Shown here piece by piece: positions 37,201 to 44,714 of a stretch of DNA of 64,000 bases. Location: positions 2,418,001 to 2,482,000 of the forward strand of contig OY730443.1 of assembly GCA_963422705.1 (NCBI GenBank), written 5' to 3'. The stretch comes from G963422705 sp963422705. Lineage in GTDB: Bacteria > Poribacteria > WGA-4E > WGA-3G. Positions within the stretch are counted from its first letter, which is position 1; each line of letters opens with the position of its first letter. The translations under genes and the position numbers were made by a program. The notes under the pieces were generated by a model, which had not been told where the DNA came from, searched no databases, and saw only the letters and a program-made list of their open reading frames with translations.

Positions 37201-38001
37201 ATTATCTCCCCGAACCAGACGCTATTGATAGCGACTACCCGGGGCAGAAGCGCTACGAGGCATTTCCCCGAAACCCGTGTCATTAACTTGTGGAATGATT
37301 ACCGGGAAAAACTGGATGTCACTACGCGGCAGTTCACCCTGTTGAGTCAGACGGCGTTCAAGCTGACACTGGCATCGAAAGACAAAAAAGTGGTGGATAC
37401 GGTGGGGAACTATGACGGTAAAGCTGCCGCCTGGACACTTCCTATCGATGCTGACGCGCGGCGTTCACTCATCCGTCGTTACGGCACCAAAGTCGAAGAT
37501 GGCGGTGCTGCCGCAAAAGATGGCACGCTGCTGAACGGCTGGAAACTGGCGAGTCAATCCGCGTTAAACCAAGCCCAGACTCTTACGTACTACGGCTCGC
37601 AAGACGACGCGGGAACGCCCGGGTATCGCGCCGGCGGGGCGCTGCCCGTCTCCTTATCGAGTTTCACGGCTACCCGCACCGATGGGGCGATTGTGGTGGA
37701 ATGGGCAACGGCATCCGAACTCAACAATGCCGGGTTTAATCTCCTCCGCAGCACCGCACGCACGGGCGGCTTCACGCAGGTGAATCCGCAGTTAATCGCA
37801 GGCGCCGGCACCACCGGTGAACGCACGACTTACCGGTACACCGATACGTCTGCCAAACCGAACACGATGTATTACTACCGGATTGAAGAAGTCTCGACGG
37901 GCGGCGTGAGGCAGGCGCTTGAGACAACACGGGTGAAAGGCTATCTGAATGCCGAAGGCAAAGCCCTTGAACCGTGGGCAACACTCAAAACGGAAGAGTA
38001 A
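31273..38001 (+). CDS. Giant secreted leucine-rich-repeat protein with lamin-tail domains
   Basis: Exported protein of 2242 residues. Signal peptide (FAILFLIVSVLFFAP, cleavage near TAQN); seven LRR modules to about residue 1305, each opening with a cap helix such as VNIPDANLRAAIESELG followed by 22-residue repeats (NQISDISALTGL pattern); six or so 27-residue tandem repeats (about 1310-1455, core NGEQTIPAPSTVVNQDE); three lamin-tail-like domains opening HISEIMWG, FKITEIGNG and SISELMFDN; and a final fibronectin-like module (LPVSLSSFTATRTDGAIVVEW). GGAGG precedes the ATG. Unlike the LRR protein at 7321 it has no dockerin or NPFNPETW end. It should be a surface or extracellular binding protein; the partner is unknown. 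Modules 6 and 7 are nearly identical in DNA. Confidence 0.9.
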   Translation: MLRIQLPFAILFLIVSVLFFAPDQTATAQNVNIPDANLRAAIESELGKNAGDAITQAEMLRLTGLAANTSRISNLTGLEFAINLRELYLSENQIVNITPLQGLVNLTELGLSYNQIVNITPLQPLVNLTWLTLSHNKIKDVTPLKDLLKLKTLWITHNRIRDFSPIAQLLRLVTNPRIDRQIIKVVIRDKKLRRKIEAALKKSIGDDITQADMAKLRTLNANNAGITNLTGLEFAIYLESLDLSDNQISDISPLQPLVYLTVLKLPFNQIVNISPLQRLVKLTELVLSSNQIKDISALTGLVELTELYLSGNQISDISALTGLLNLKWLYLSDNQISDISALTGLLNLKWLYLSHNQISGISALQPLLKLTELVLSGNQISDISALTALEKLEMLRLNFNRISNISPLQALVKLTELTLGNNQIKDISALQPLLKLETLHLPDNQISDISALRGFLNLTDLVLSGNQISDILALTGLEKLETLWLDENYISDFFPIDAFKDNIDDYQYLPQFVAILDRNLRGKIEAVLGKPITQAKMKMLTTLDASEAGITNLIGLEFATNLITLNLFYNQISDISPLRGLGKLETLSLDSNRISDISALTGLVELTELNLDNNQISDISALRGLKNLIMLYLINNQISDISALELLVNLERLYLINNQISDISALELLVNLEGLSLNQNRISNISALTGLVELTVLRLDHNRISDISALTGLGKLETLWLYHNYISDFSPIEGLGLRNRPTRAPQYVNIPDANLRRVIESKLGKKAGQAITQAEMKRLTRLDAQKSQIRDLTGLEFATNLESLDLSDNKISDISPLERLEKLKKLSLYNNQISDFSPIDALIGNLEEYRDKKVEIPDANLRRAIEKTLGKNPGEDITRAEMAKITTLEAPDSEIRDLTGLEFATNLESLDLSKNQIEDITPLKDLEKLKKLSLYNNQISDFSPIDALIGNLEEYRDKKVEIPDATLRRALEKKLGKKAGETITRAEMAKMTLLQAPGNGIRRLTGLEFATNLITLTLDYNLIEDISPLKGLENLISLELGKNHLSDITPLKGLRNLIKLYLYENEIVDITPLRGLVNLKRLALDKNKISDFSPIAGLIPNLEEYSNSEQTLPAPSDETVDIPDATPRPAVDAALDKTNPVEIPDATLRRALEKKLGKKAGETITRAEMAKMTLLQAPGNGIRRLTGLEFATNLITLTLDYNLIEDISPLKGLENLISLELGKNHLSDISPLKGMVNLVMLSLYENQISDISALQPLVNLKRLSLYENQISDISALQPLVNLKRLSLHNNQISDFSPIAGLIDNLDEYHNGEQTIPAPSTVVNQDETVETPDATPRNGEQTIPAPSTVVNQDETVETPDATPRNGEQTIPAPSTVVNQDETVETPDANPRNSEQTLPVPSTVVNQDEDETVDIPDATPRNGEQTIPAPSTVVNQDETVDIPDATPRNSEQTIPAPSTVDGISLTTADITLAKDEYHVFVRDTDGAGILTDAVTPTVITGMPLLDEFFSNGGTIELVATTGTYGDAHISEIMWGTDDTLAAPQNSQWIEVQANKAVTINRSWRLVFTVGYEERENVTISETEYQVIDRVSNLGLGDWTVPGQSGRTVSTPEHPAKTLISMVRDGSKDGTRSGHWAASVRPRINLSGNRIGTPGAPKSQGFTAADKPSIPASPFKITEIGNGSGNKNDWIEVQNVTNTVQNLKHNVFSIVTGDTSAPYTSTPQDKKLFKVSKDVKVPAKAFLLIANTSPEETVLARGQDVSAAADDKVPTGVQSYYYVASGLKLPDDGKFLLVLRSEATLDKSEKFIDVVATVQEKFIDVVGTRFIEKIDGDFNTEVWPLQVTAAGHANIIDGNDKNVLRASYVYTRAKDDAFAENALATAGYTGVGYDRDAAKNYANGGTPGYANDAVKENPVANTVSISELMFDNSRQLPQWIELYNASHTQAVKLNDWTLKIEQSPVDEAVTSRRNVTLKFIGDKIISPNQTLLIATTRGRSATRHFPETRVINLWNDYREKLDVTTRQFTLLSQTAFKLTLASKDKKVVDTVGNYDGKAAAWTLPIDADARRSLIRRYGTKVEDGGAAAKDGTLLNGWKLASQSALNQAQTLTYYGSQDDAGTPGYRAGGALPVSLSSFTATRTDGAIVVEWATASELNNAGFNLLRSTARTGGFTQVNPQLIAGAGTTGERTTYRYTDTSAKPNTMYYYRIEEVSTGGVRQALETTRVKGYLNAEGKALEPWATLKTEE
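34151..34960 (+). repeat. Duplicated LRR module inside the giant gene
   Basis: Bases 34151-34420 recur at 34691-34960 (offset 540) with a single difference noticed. A shorter repeat at offset 320 links 33735-33850 with 34055-34170. These are recent internal duplications of whole cap-plus-repeat modules. Confidence 0.85.
35201..35643 (+). repeat. 81-bp tandem repeat in the giant LRR gene
   Basis: Units starting AACGGCGAGCAAACAATTCC or AACAGCGAGC at about 81-bp steps (35201, 35281, 35362 and on), coding for a 27-residue Pro/Thr/Asp/Glu-rich linker. One unit has an extra two codons (DEDET). It separates the LRR part from the lamin-tail part, probably as a spacer. Confidence 0.85.
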
Positions 38002-38017
38002 GGCTTACATTTTGCGA

Positions 38018-38048
38018 GGGGACGCCTGTCCGTTCACGGAGGCGTCCC
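38018..38048 (+). terminator. Terminator-like hairpin after the giant LRR gene
   Basis: A 9-bp stem GGGACGCCT (38019-38027) pairs with AGGCGTCCC (38040-38048) 17 bp after the stop codon. A T-run follows about ten bases later rather than immediately. Confidence 0.5.
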
Positions 38049-38374
38049 GTTGCCCCTAATTTTATTCAGGATACGAATGCTGGAGAAGATACTGCTTGCC
38101 GGGCCCCGGCGCGATATTGAATCACACAACGCAAGTGAAATCCGGCACCGGACGGATAGAGATACAACGCGTTATCAACTTTTTAGCTGAAAACTTATAA
38201 AAATGTATGAACATCAAACCCGTTCGCTTAAGAATAGGATGCGCGAAAGCGACAGGCAAGATGTTTATGCCGACTATCATGCGAGTAAACGCGCGGGTGT
38301 GAGTGGAATGGACTACACCGATGACAGGCTCGCAAATAAAGCACTCGTCATCGGCGTTCAAGTTGAGGAAAGGA

Positions 38375-38650
38375 AAACCGCTGAAGGGGCCGGGGATAAA
38401 CGCTGCGAGTGAGGAGATATTGATAATCGTTCCCGCTTTCGCTTTCAACATTGCGGACACGACTGCCTGCGTACAAAAAAGTGCCGATAAGATTTGAATC
38501 AATAACCGAACGCATTTCCTTAGGTGTCGTGTTAAGGATTCGGCGGTGCAACGAATTGTATCCAGCATTGTTGACTAAGACATCAATTCGTCCAAATTTG
38601 GCAATCACATCCGCTACCATAAGCCTATCAGAATTTCTGAAAATTTTCAA
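38375..38650 (-). pseudogene. Remnant of short-chain dehydrogenase
   Basis: The minus strand encodes the middle of an SDR enzyme in two frames: VADVIAKFGRIDVLVNNAGYN and NTTPKEMRSVIDSNLIGTFLY in one, then MLKAKAGTIINISSLAAFIPGP in the other. The cofactor loop and the YxxxK active site are missing on either side. About 200 bp between it and the LRR terminator, and 180 bp upstream of it, hold nothing I recognise. Confidence 0.65.
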
Positions 38651-38833
38651 GGAACCTCACTTTTTTACTTTAGAACCGTTTATTTCTCTGTTCAGAATGG
38701 ATGCTAATTCACAAGATGCCGCTGTGGGATAGCCCCCTAATTACGGTATTCTGGGCGCAACCCTCTCAGCATCAATGAAACGTTTTGGCAATGTTCTTAT
38801 ATACGGATTCATGAGATGGCAAGATTAAAACGT

Positions 38834-38861
38834 TTGACAAAAAATGGAAAACATCTATAAT
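38834..38861 (+). promoter_or_regulatory. Consensus-like sigma70 promoter
   Basis: TTGACA (38834-38839), 16-base spacer, TATAAT (38856-38861). Its surroundings resemble the promoter at 30249-30277 (ATGGAAAA in the spacer, GGnATCA after the -10). The only thing downstream is the TnpB remnant. Confidence 0.5.
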
Positions 38862-38963
38862 GGGTATCATAATATAATAGCGCCTAAGGGGGTTAACCCA
38901 CTGTCAAGGAACGCATCCACAATAAAGAGACGATTAAAATTGCCAGCGGTGTCCCTTCCGGTT

Positions 38964-39240
38964 GTACTCGCGCTGAGATGCAACAGGACACTCAATAAAA
39001 TAGACGCACAAGTGCGTGACATGCGGCATAAAATAACGTCACGCTTTGTTTCTTCTTGCCGAGAGCGAAAGATAGAAACGATTGTCATTGGCGATATAAA
39101 ACAGATTAGACAATAACAGTAGGTATCAAAGTCGACACACAAGACGAGGCATATACGTCTCAAACTTGCCCGTCTCGCAGACATACATAGAAAGAAACCA
39201 AGCAAGCGAAGCTATCATTGCTCCAAATGCAAGTGGCAAG
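38964..39240 (+). pseudogene. Remnant of IS605-type TnpB
   Basis: Degraded C-terminal part of a TnpB protein: KIDAQVRDMRHKITSRFVSSC, ERKIETIVIGDIKQIRQ (RuvC-II neighbourhood), then with broken frames DEAYTSQTCPSRR and KPSKRSYHCSKCKWQGH, the zinc-finger region in which one of the four Cys has become Arg. The RuvC-I part is absent. Confidence 0.65.
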
Positions 39241-39249
39241 GACACTTCT

Positions 39250-39464
39250 GGTTGTGGGTACGAGTAACCTTCTCACAACGTATCAGGATTTTATGAGAAA
39301 CCCTGTAGGTGGGGCGGTGGTACCCCGATAGGTGTTCGGTTTAACCTACACCTACATAGACGTGATAAGTGGACACCGTAGAACGGTCTGCGTCGTCTCT
39401 GGCGCAGACGGGACTTGATACGGTTCTAACCGTTTTCGGGACTCAAATCAAGTCAGCCCCTACG
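39250..39464 (+). ncRNA. Possible right-end/reRNA-like structured region of the TnpB element
   Basis: Past the TnpB remnant the sequence is rich in stems: TCTGCG/CGCAGA (39387-39392, 39403-39408), GACTTGAT (39412-39419) pairing with ATCAAGTC (39447-39454), and inside it ACGGTTCTAACCGT (39420-39433). TnpB guide RNAs come from exactly this 3' side, so this may be a fossil of one. No experimental or covariance support. Confidence 0.35.
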
Positions 39465-39481
39465 AGGAAGCAAGGAAGCAC

Positions 39482-39934
39482 ATGGCTTTAGACGTTGTGA
39501 GTATCACAAAGACTTTTAAGACAGAAACCCCAGCGGAAACACAAGCCCTCGGTGAAAAACTCGGAAAAACGCTAAAACCGGGTGATGTCATTGCCCTCAT
39601 GGGCGAACTCGGCGCTGGAAAAACCTGCTTGACACAAGGCATCGCACGCGGAATAGGCATCGCCCCAGGTGAAATTGTTTGCAGCCCCTCCTATATTCTG
39701 ATTAACGAATACAACGGGACAGTCCCAATCTATCATATCGACCTCTATCGATTGGAAGGCCAGACAGAAATTGCAGAACTCGGGCTCATTGAGTATATAG
39801 AAAGCAATGGCATCTGCATCATTGAATGGGCAGAACGGGTTGAAACAGCCCTACCGACAGATTGTGTCAAGATTAACATAACTTGGGAAGATGAAAACAG
39901 TCGACAAATTATCATCCAATATCCTGTATCTTGA
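39482..39934 (+). CDS. tsaE: tRNA threonylcarbamoyladenosine synthesis ATPase TsaE
   Basis: Protein of 150 residues in the TsaE/YjeE family. Walker A GELGAGKT is near residue 42, SPSYILINEY is the switch-like segment, YHIDLYRLEG and IIEWAERV are family hallmarks. TsaE works with TsaB and TsaD to put t6A on ANN-decoding tRNAs in the cytoplasm. The ATG has AGGAAGCAC upstream. Its last 44 bp overlap the next gene, an unrelated glycosyltransferase, and the other tsa genes are not nearby. Confidence 0.92.
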   Translation: MALDVVSITKTFKTETPAETQALGEKLGKTLKPGDVIALMGELGAGKTCLTQGIARGIGIAPGEIVCSPSYILINEYNGTVPIYHIDLYRLEGQTEIAELGLIEYIESNGICIIEWAERVETALPTDCVKINITWEDENSRQIIIQYPVS

Positions 39935-41129
39935 TAGCGGTTCAGGTATCGGGGGCGGGCAACGGAGTCTGCTGCTCCTCCTAAAATCGTTAGACAAGAA
40001 CCGATTTCGTCCCTTTGTCGGATGCTTGGACAACAGCCGATTCAAAGATATCTGCGAGAACGAAACAGATGCCCATATTGTCCCGTTAGCACTCCCGGCG
40101 GCGCATAATAAAACCGATAAAGCCACCCGGTTCACACTTGGCGACATCTTCGATGATATCAGTCAAATTAAGGCAATTCACCAAATCCATCAAACCGTTA
40201 AGAAGCATTCCATTAAGCTCATCCATGCCAATTCACTCTCCGTAGCACTGCTTGCAGGTATTGTGGCGCGATGGAACCACATCCCGATTATCATGCACAA
40301 ACGGTACGCCACCTCCTACGGCATCCTCGATAAAATCTGTGAAAAACTCATCCACCGCGTGATTCTCGTTTCAGAGGCGACACGGTGGCACTTCGCGCCA
40401 GAGAAAAAACAGCACTTAATCTATAACGGCGTGGATTTAGCAGACTTTCAAGTATCTATGGCAGAAGTCGAAACCCTCCGGGCAAAACTTTTTACATCCG
40501 AACTCGGAAACGGCCACATCGAAGAAAAGCACCCTACAATAACGAAAAAGGCAGCCGATTTCAATACGCCCCCAATCATCTCAGGAGTCGTCACGCGAAT
40601 AACCCCAGAAAAGGGAATTCACTTTTTAATCAACGCGATGGCTGAATTGAAAGGAAAAATTGATGTGAAACTCCTTATCGTCGGCGGCCCTTATTTCCAA
40701 AAAGATTATGTCTATATGGAATCGTTAAAACAAACCGTCAGAAAACAAAATCTTGAGGACGACGTTATCTTTACCGGATTTTTGGCGGATACACGCGTTG
40801 TGACGGCTTTACTTGACATCGTCATGGTGCCATCTATTATCCCAGAAGCATGCCCACGTACCATCATCGAGGCGATGGCAGCCGGCAAACCTGTTATCGC
40901 AACGCCATTAGGAGGAAGCAAAGAGTTGGTTACGCCAGAAACCGGAATCTTGGTACCACCTGAGAATGCAAAAGCAATCGCCGATGCAATTACCAGCCTC
41001 GCCTCGAATCGAGAACAGGTGGACATCATGGGGAGAGCATCGCGCCGTCGCGCCGAAGAACGCTTTAGCAGAGAAAAAAATACTGCGTTGACTGAGTCAG
41101 TCTACAAAGAACTGTTAACGGGAAATTGA
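39891..41129 (+). CDS. Glycosyltransferase family 4
   Basis: GT-B glycosyltransferase of 412 residues. It begins with the glycine-rich loop ILYLDSGSGIGGGQRSLLLLL; the donor-side domain contains GVVTRITPEKGIHFLINAM, LLIVGGPYF and the EX7E motif EACPRTIIE followed by AMAAGKPVIATPLGG. It should transfer a sugar from a nucleotide donor to an unknown acceptor. The ATG at 39891 overlaps tsaE by 44 bp; a later start just inside the overlap is possible because the conserved part begins at about residue 10. Sequence-divergent from the GT4 at 10489. Confidence 0.85.
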   Translation: MKTVDKLSSNILYLDSGSGIGGGQRSLLLLLKSLDKNRFRPFVGCLDNSRFKDICENETDAHIVPLALPAAHNKTDKATRFTLGDIFDDISQIKAIHQIHQTVKKHSIKLIHANSLSVALLAGIVARWNHIPIIMHKRYATSYGILDKICEKLIHRVILVSEATRWHFAPEKKQHLIYNGVDLADFQVSMAEVETLRAKLFTSELGNGHIEEKHPTITKKAADFNTPPIISGVVTRITPEKGIHFLINAMAELKGKIDVKLLIVGGPYFQKDYVYMESLKQTVRKQNLEDDVIFTGFLADTRVVTALLDIVMVPSIIPEACPRTIIEAMAAGKPVIATPLGGSKELVTPETGILVPPENAKAIADAITSLASNREQVDIMGRASRRRAEERFSREKNTALTESVYKELLTGN

Positions 41130-41420
41130 TAATACGATATTCATTTATCTACCTAAAATTCAGGCAGTTTCTATTCGCTTCAGAGACTTTTCAAGACATT
41201 TCCTCAAGAACTTATCATTGTCAATCAGCAACGCAGCTTAAAGGAAAATTAGAACGGTTTTTGCTTACCTTGCGGCGGGACACGGTGCCTTCCTCTTCAT
41301 GAAGTAGTACAGAAAATCAGTTATCCGCTACTCGTGATTTTCCCCTTATGAGGGACGTCTCAAGCGAGTATAAGGATATAGAAACTATGAGAGGACAATA
41401 CAAAATTTGAAGGGAACCTC
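41130..41420. other. Intergenic region
   Basis: Nearly 380 bp separate the glycosyltransferase gene and the next gene. I see no gene in it; only the promoter at 41421-41449 is clear. Confidence 0.5.
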
Positions 41421-41449
41421 TTGACAAATAGAGATAATCTTGCTACAAT
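41421..41449 (+). promoter_or_regulatory. Sigma70 promoter with extended -10
   Basis: TTGACA (41421-41426), 17-base spacer, TACAAT (41444-41449) preceded by TGC, an extended -10. It drives the DUF2007-like gene whose start is about 64 bases downstream. Confidence 0.7.
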
Positions 41450-41512
41450 TTTTTAACTGAATGACTGAAAAATTAACAAGATAAGCAAATAAAACCGGGT
41501 TCAGGTAATACC

Positions 41513-42532
41513 GTGGATGACAAGAGAGAAAAACTGATTAGCCCGCCACAAGATGGACAGGTTAGCCAAGGCACATTAAATCAGGCGTCTCACCTCATGG
41601 GAGAAGAAATTGGCGGGGCTGCTGAGTGGGTAGAAATCCACCGGAGTCGTGACGATTGGGAAGTGAAGTTGATTCAAACGGCGTTAGGCGCGCAACAAAT
41701 TCGGTGCCGTCCCGTTCAGATAAAATCTGAACGTCAAACCGCACTTCTCGTTGAAGGGCCCCATCAAGTTGCGGCCCTAGAATTAGTGAGTCGTGTTGGC
41801 GTTGCGATGACGGATAATGAGATGACAACTCCGCAAATGGAGGCACTGAAACAACGCGACATAGCTGCCGTTGCAATGCCGGAACAACAGGTGGAACAGA
41901 CCAATTCAGACGAAATCGTGTTCGCCAAACGCGACAGCATTGGGAGTATTGTCTACCGTCGAGGACGCGGATATGAGCTCCGCGTCGGTTCGGAACCATA
42001 TATCATTGTCCCAGAAGAAGAGTGGGAGGAGTTCACCGATTTTAGCGCGCAACGACAAGAGTTTTTTATCCTCCTTCGGCACGAATACCCTACACTCTTT
42101 GAATGGTTACAACAAGAAAAGCTATTAGCTGAATTCATCCGCCTGATTGAGATGACTTACCAAGAAGGCGCCCCCAGCATTATTCGGACGGAAACCGCTG
42201 ATTATCCGTCATCGGTTTCTTCCGAGATTGAAAGCACTTACAACAGTCTCGCTTTCCTGAGCCTCTCTATCGGCGTCATGTCGCTATTTACGCTACTTTT
42301 TCAGGCACCGTGGTTCGCCACACTTATTTTCTCGCTTATTAGCATCGCTACCGCCATAATTGCCAAATCTCAGATTGATGCTAGCGAGTCGAAAAACAGA
42401 GGGGGACCGATGGCATTCGGTGCGGTTGTGCTTGCCTGTTTAGCAATCGTGCTCGCCTGGTGGTTCAGCCAACAGCCCCCGCCCGCAGTGCCAGAAAACC
42501 CATCAAGTCGGGAAGTGATTGAAGATAGGTGA
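41513..42532 (+). CDS. Membrane protein with DUF2007-like N-terminal domain
   Basis: Protein of 339 residues starting with GTG. Residues about 40-95 (WVEIHRSRDDWEVKLIQTALG, IRCRPV, LLVEGPHQVAALELV) resemble DUF2007, a small domain thought to act in signal transduction. A middle segment (SIGSIVYRRGRGYELRVGSEPYIIVPEEEW) is not recognised. The C-terminal 90 residues contain three hydrophobic segments separated by a loop (AKSQIDASESKNRGG) as in DUF4190-like proteins, so the N-terminal domains are probably cytoplasmic. No specific function can be named. A good promoter precedes it. Confidence 0.7.
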   Translation: MDDKREKLISPPQDGQVSQGTLNQASHLMGEEIGGAAEWVEIHRSRDDWEVKLIQTALGAQQIRCRPVQIKSERQTALLVEGPHQVAALELVSRVGVAMTDNEMTTPQMEALKQRDIAAVAMPEQQVEQTNSDEIVFAKRDSIGSIVYRRGRGYELRVGSEPYIIVPEEEWEEFTDFSAQRQEFFILLRHEYPTLFEWLQQEKLLAEFIRLIEMTYQEGAPSIIRTETADYPSSVSSEIESTYNSLAFLSLSIGVMSLFTLLFQAPWFATLIFSLISIATAIIAKSQIDASESKNRGGPMAFGAVVLACLAIVLAWWFSQQPPPAVPENPSSREVIEDR

Positions 42533-42750
42533 AATCGCACCGGGTAACAAAGAATTGAAGCGAAGCGATAGGATATCGTCCGGATGTGCCCAAACGGGCT
42601 CACTGAATTTTCGTCACGACAGAACTTGCCAGCATCGAACCATCTATGATAAAATAGTAACTGAATTTTATCACAAAAAAGGATTTCGGTTAGCGCAGAC
42701 TCAATTTTTTTAGGATTAGAAAATCGGGCTGCGATAACGCTGAAAAATTA

Positions 42751-43524
42751 ATGGCTCATTTACGCTACTTACAGATTGCTCAGGATATTCTTAAACAGAT
42801 TGAGGCAACGCAAACCGATGCGATTGCTCGTGTCGCTACGATGTGTGCGTCATCAATAGGTGAAGGCGGGCTCGTTTATCTTTTCGGCTCTGGGCACTCG
42901 CGCATGGCAGTGGAAGAAATCTTCCCACGTTACGGCAGTTACGCCGGTTTTTACCCGATTGTTGAACTCGCCGTCACTTACCACAATCAAGTCGTTGGAT
43001 GCAATGGACAGCGTCAGGCCCTTTTTTTGGAAAATATCTCCGGATACGCTGCGGTAATCTTGCGAAATTTTACGTTTCGTCCAACAGATTGCATGATTGT
43101 CTTTTCGAACTCTGGCACGAATATCTTGCCTGTCGAAATGGCAATGGAGTCAAAAATGAGAAACCTTCCCGTTATCGCAGTGAGTTCCATCGCCCACAGC
43201 GAAGCATCTCCATCAAAACATGCCTCCGGCAAACGACTGTTTGAGATTGCGGATGTGACAATTGACAATTGTAATCCGCCTGGCGATGCCGTGGTGGACA
43301 TCCCCAATCTAGCGCACCCTGTCGGGCCCACCTCAAGTATCGGAACCCTGTCCATCGCGAACGCGATAAAATGCCGCGTCGCACAACTATTGACAGAACG
43401 CGGTAAACCGCCAGTCGTGCTCACCGGATCCTATTTCATTGGCGCCGAAGAATCAGCCAAACAAATTGAGCGAGCTTATGACGATTACAGCCAGCGCGTA
43501 TCGCGAGGTGTTAACAGTTCTTAA
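42751..43524 (+). CDS. SIS domain sugar-phosphate binding protein (UPF0309-like)
   Basis: Cytoplasmic protein of 257 residues with one SIS domain: LVYLFGSGHSRMAVEEIFPRYG and MIVFSNSGTNILPVEMAM are the two phosphosugar-binding loops, and VIAVSSIAHSEASPSKHASGKRL is characteristic of the UPF0309 group. SIS domains isomerise or sense phosphosugars, often amino sugars. No helix-turn-helix domain is present, so it is more likely an enzyme than an RpiR-type regulator. It is convergent with the phospholipase D-like gene, 3 bp between stops. Confidence 0.85.
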   Translation: MAHLRYLQIAQDILKQIEATQTDAIARVATMCASSIGEGGLVYLFGSGHSRMAVEEIFPRYGSYAGFYPIVELAVTYHNQVVGCNGQRQALFLENISGYAAVILRNFTFRPTDCMIVFSNSGTNILPVEMAMESKMRNLPVIAVSSIAHSEASPSKHASGKRLFEIADVTIDNCNPPGDAVVDIPNLAHPVGPTSSIGTLSIANAIKCRVAQLLTERGKPPVVLTGSYFIGAEESAKQIERAYDDYSQRVSRGVNSS

Positions 43525-43527
43525 ATA

Positions 43528-44619
43528 TCACCGGATGAGACGTTCAAATTCAGCGAGATAGGCGCCCGCCAATTCTCGGTTTCCGTTAATAATCAGAAGA
43601 TTTTCGCTGTTGCGGGTTTCAGCGTTACGCGAGAAGTTATACGAACCGGTAATTACCGTCTCTTCATCAACAACAATCACCTTGTGGTGCATAGTCCCAC
43701 TGTTATTATCAAACGTTACCGGGATTTTTGCCTTTTTCATCGCCTCAAATTCAGAATGCCTGTCGACTTGTCGCTTTTCAAACACCCCTTTCACCATAAC
43801 ACCCGATTTAGAACTGTCGCGCATCGCTTTACCCAGTGCATCGTGTGTAAACGAAAACGCCATGAAATGTATGGAGTGTTCCGCAGCCCGAATTTCACTT
43901 AATAACGGCGAAATCGTGTCGTGCTCTGGCGCAAAATAGGCAGAAATCTGTGTCCCATCGCTTAAGTTCACCCGAGGATAGGGGAGAGACGAAGACGCCC
44001 CCTTTCCGAATGTGCCGGTGAGAAACATTTCCCGAAATTTCTGCGTGTAATTATAGGCGAGGGGCAACGAATCAATCCATAACACATTATTGTTATTCTT
44101 ATGCGTGCCGTTATAGGTAAAATTATAGGAACCTGTCCAGACGTATCTTTCATCAATTACCACAAATTTGTGATGCATCAGTCCGCTATATTCCCCATCG
44201 TCAACAACAGAAATACCCACCTTCTGCAACCGTGTAATTTGTGGTTTCTTTACAGAATCCGTTTCGGTGACAATTCGTACCTGTACCCCGCGGCGATGTG
44301 CTTCAATCAAGGTATCCACTACCGGTTCAGAACTTAACTCATAAATCGCTGCATCAATGCGTTCAGATGCGATAGCAAGTTTTTCTACCAACCGGCCTTC
44401 AAGAAAGTGAAGAGAGGCATCATTAAACCTCCCATCATATACATCACTAAAGTAGACATTCCATGATGCATCAGTTCCACCCGATGGTTGTCTATGGTAA
44501 TATCTGGAAAGGATACCGAACGCGATTGACGCAGCGAAAAGGAGGAAGAACGATATAAATTTGTTTCTTCCCTGTTTCGCAGGTGTACCCTTTTCGCGCC
44601 CCTGAAAATCTGTCTTCAT
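43528..44619 (-). CDS. Phospholipase D-like (HKD) protein
   Basis: Protein of 363 residues with an N-terminal membrane anchor (FISFFLLFAASIAFGIL) and two PLD catalytic motifs: HHKFVVIDERYVWTGSYNF and HHKVIVVDEETVITGSYNF, both with intact HxKxxxxD. Each is followed by the usual Ser/Asn. This pattern matches Nuc/PLD-like endonucleases and phosphodiesterases; with an exported domain the substrate could be DNA, phospholipid or a cell-wall phosphodiester. The choice cannot be made from sequence. GAGAAGCAAG precedes the ATG. Confidence 0.85.
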   Translation of the reverse strand: MKTDFQGREKGTPAKQGRNKFISFFLLFAASIAFGILSRYYHRQPSGGTDASWNVYFSDVYDGRFNDASLHFLEGRLVEKLAIASERIDAAIYELSSEPVVDTLIEAHRRGVQVRIVTETDSVKKPQITRLQKVGISVVDDGEYSGLMHHKFVVIDERYVWTGSYNFTYNGTHKNNNNVLWIDSLPLAYNYTQKFREMFLTGTFGKGASSSLPYPRVNLSDGTQISAYFAPEHDTISPLLSEIRAAEHSIHFMAFSFTHDALGKAMRDSSKSGVMVKGVFEKRQVDRHSEFEAMKKAKIPVTFDNNSGTMHHKVIVVDEETVITGSYNFSRNAETRNSENLLIINGNRELAGAYLAEFERLIR

Positions 44620-44714
44620 ACTTGCTTCTCACAGTATTGTGCTAAAAGCTGACGCGCGAGATAGGCACCCCGAACTGACACGATAAGGCGTGCCTTCAGA
44701 CGCCATAGCAAAGC

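Noticed and set aside
38203..38412. Plus-strand ORF of 69 codons after the giant LRR gene
   Set aside because: No family resemblance, no ribosome site, and it overlaps the SDR remnant region.
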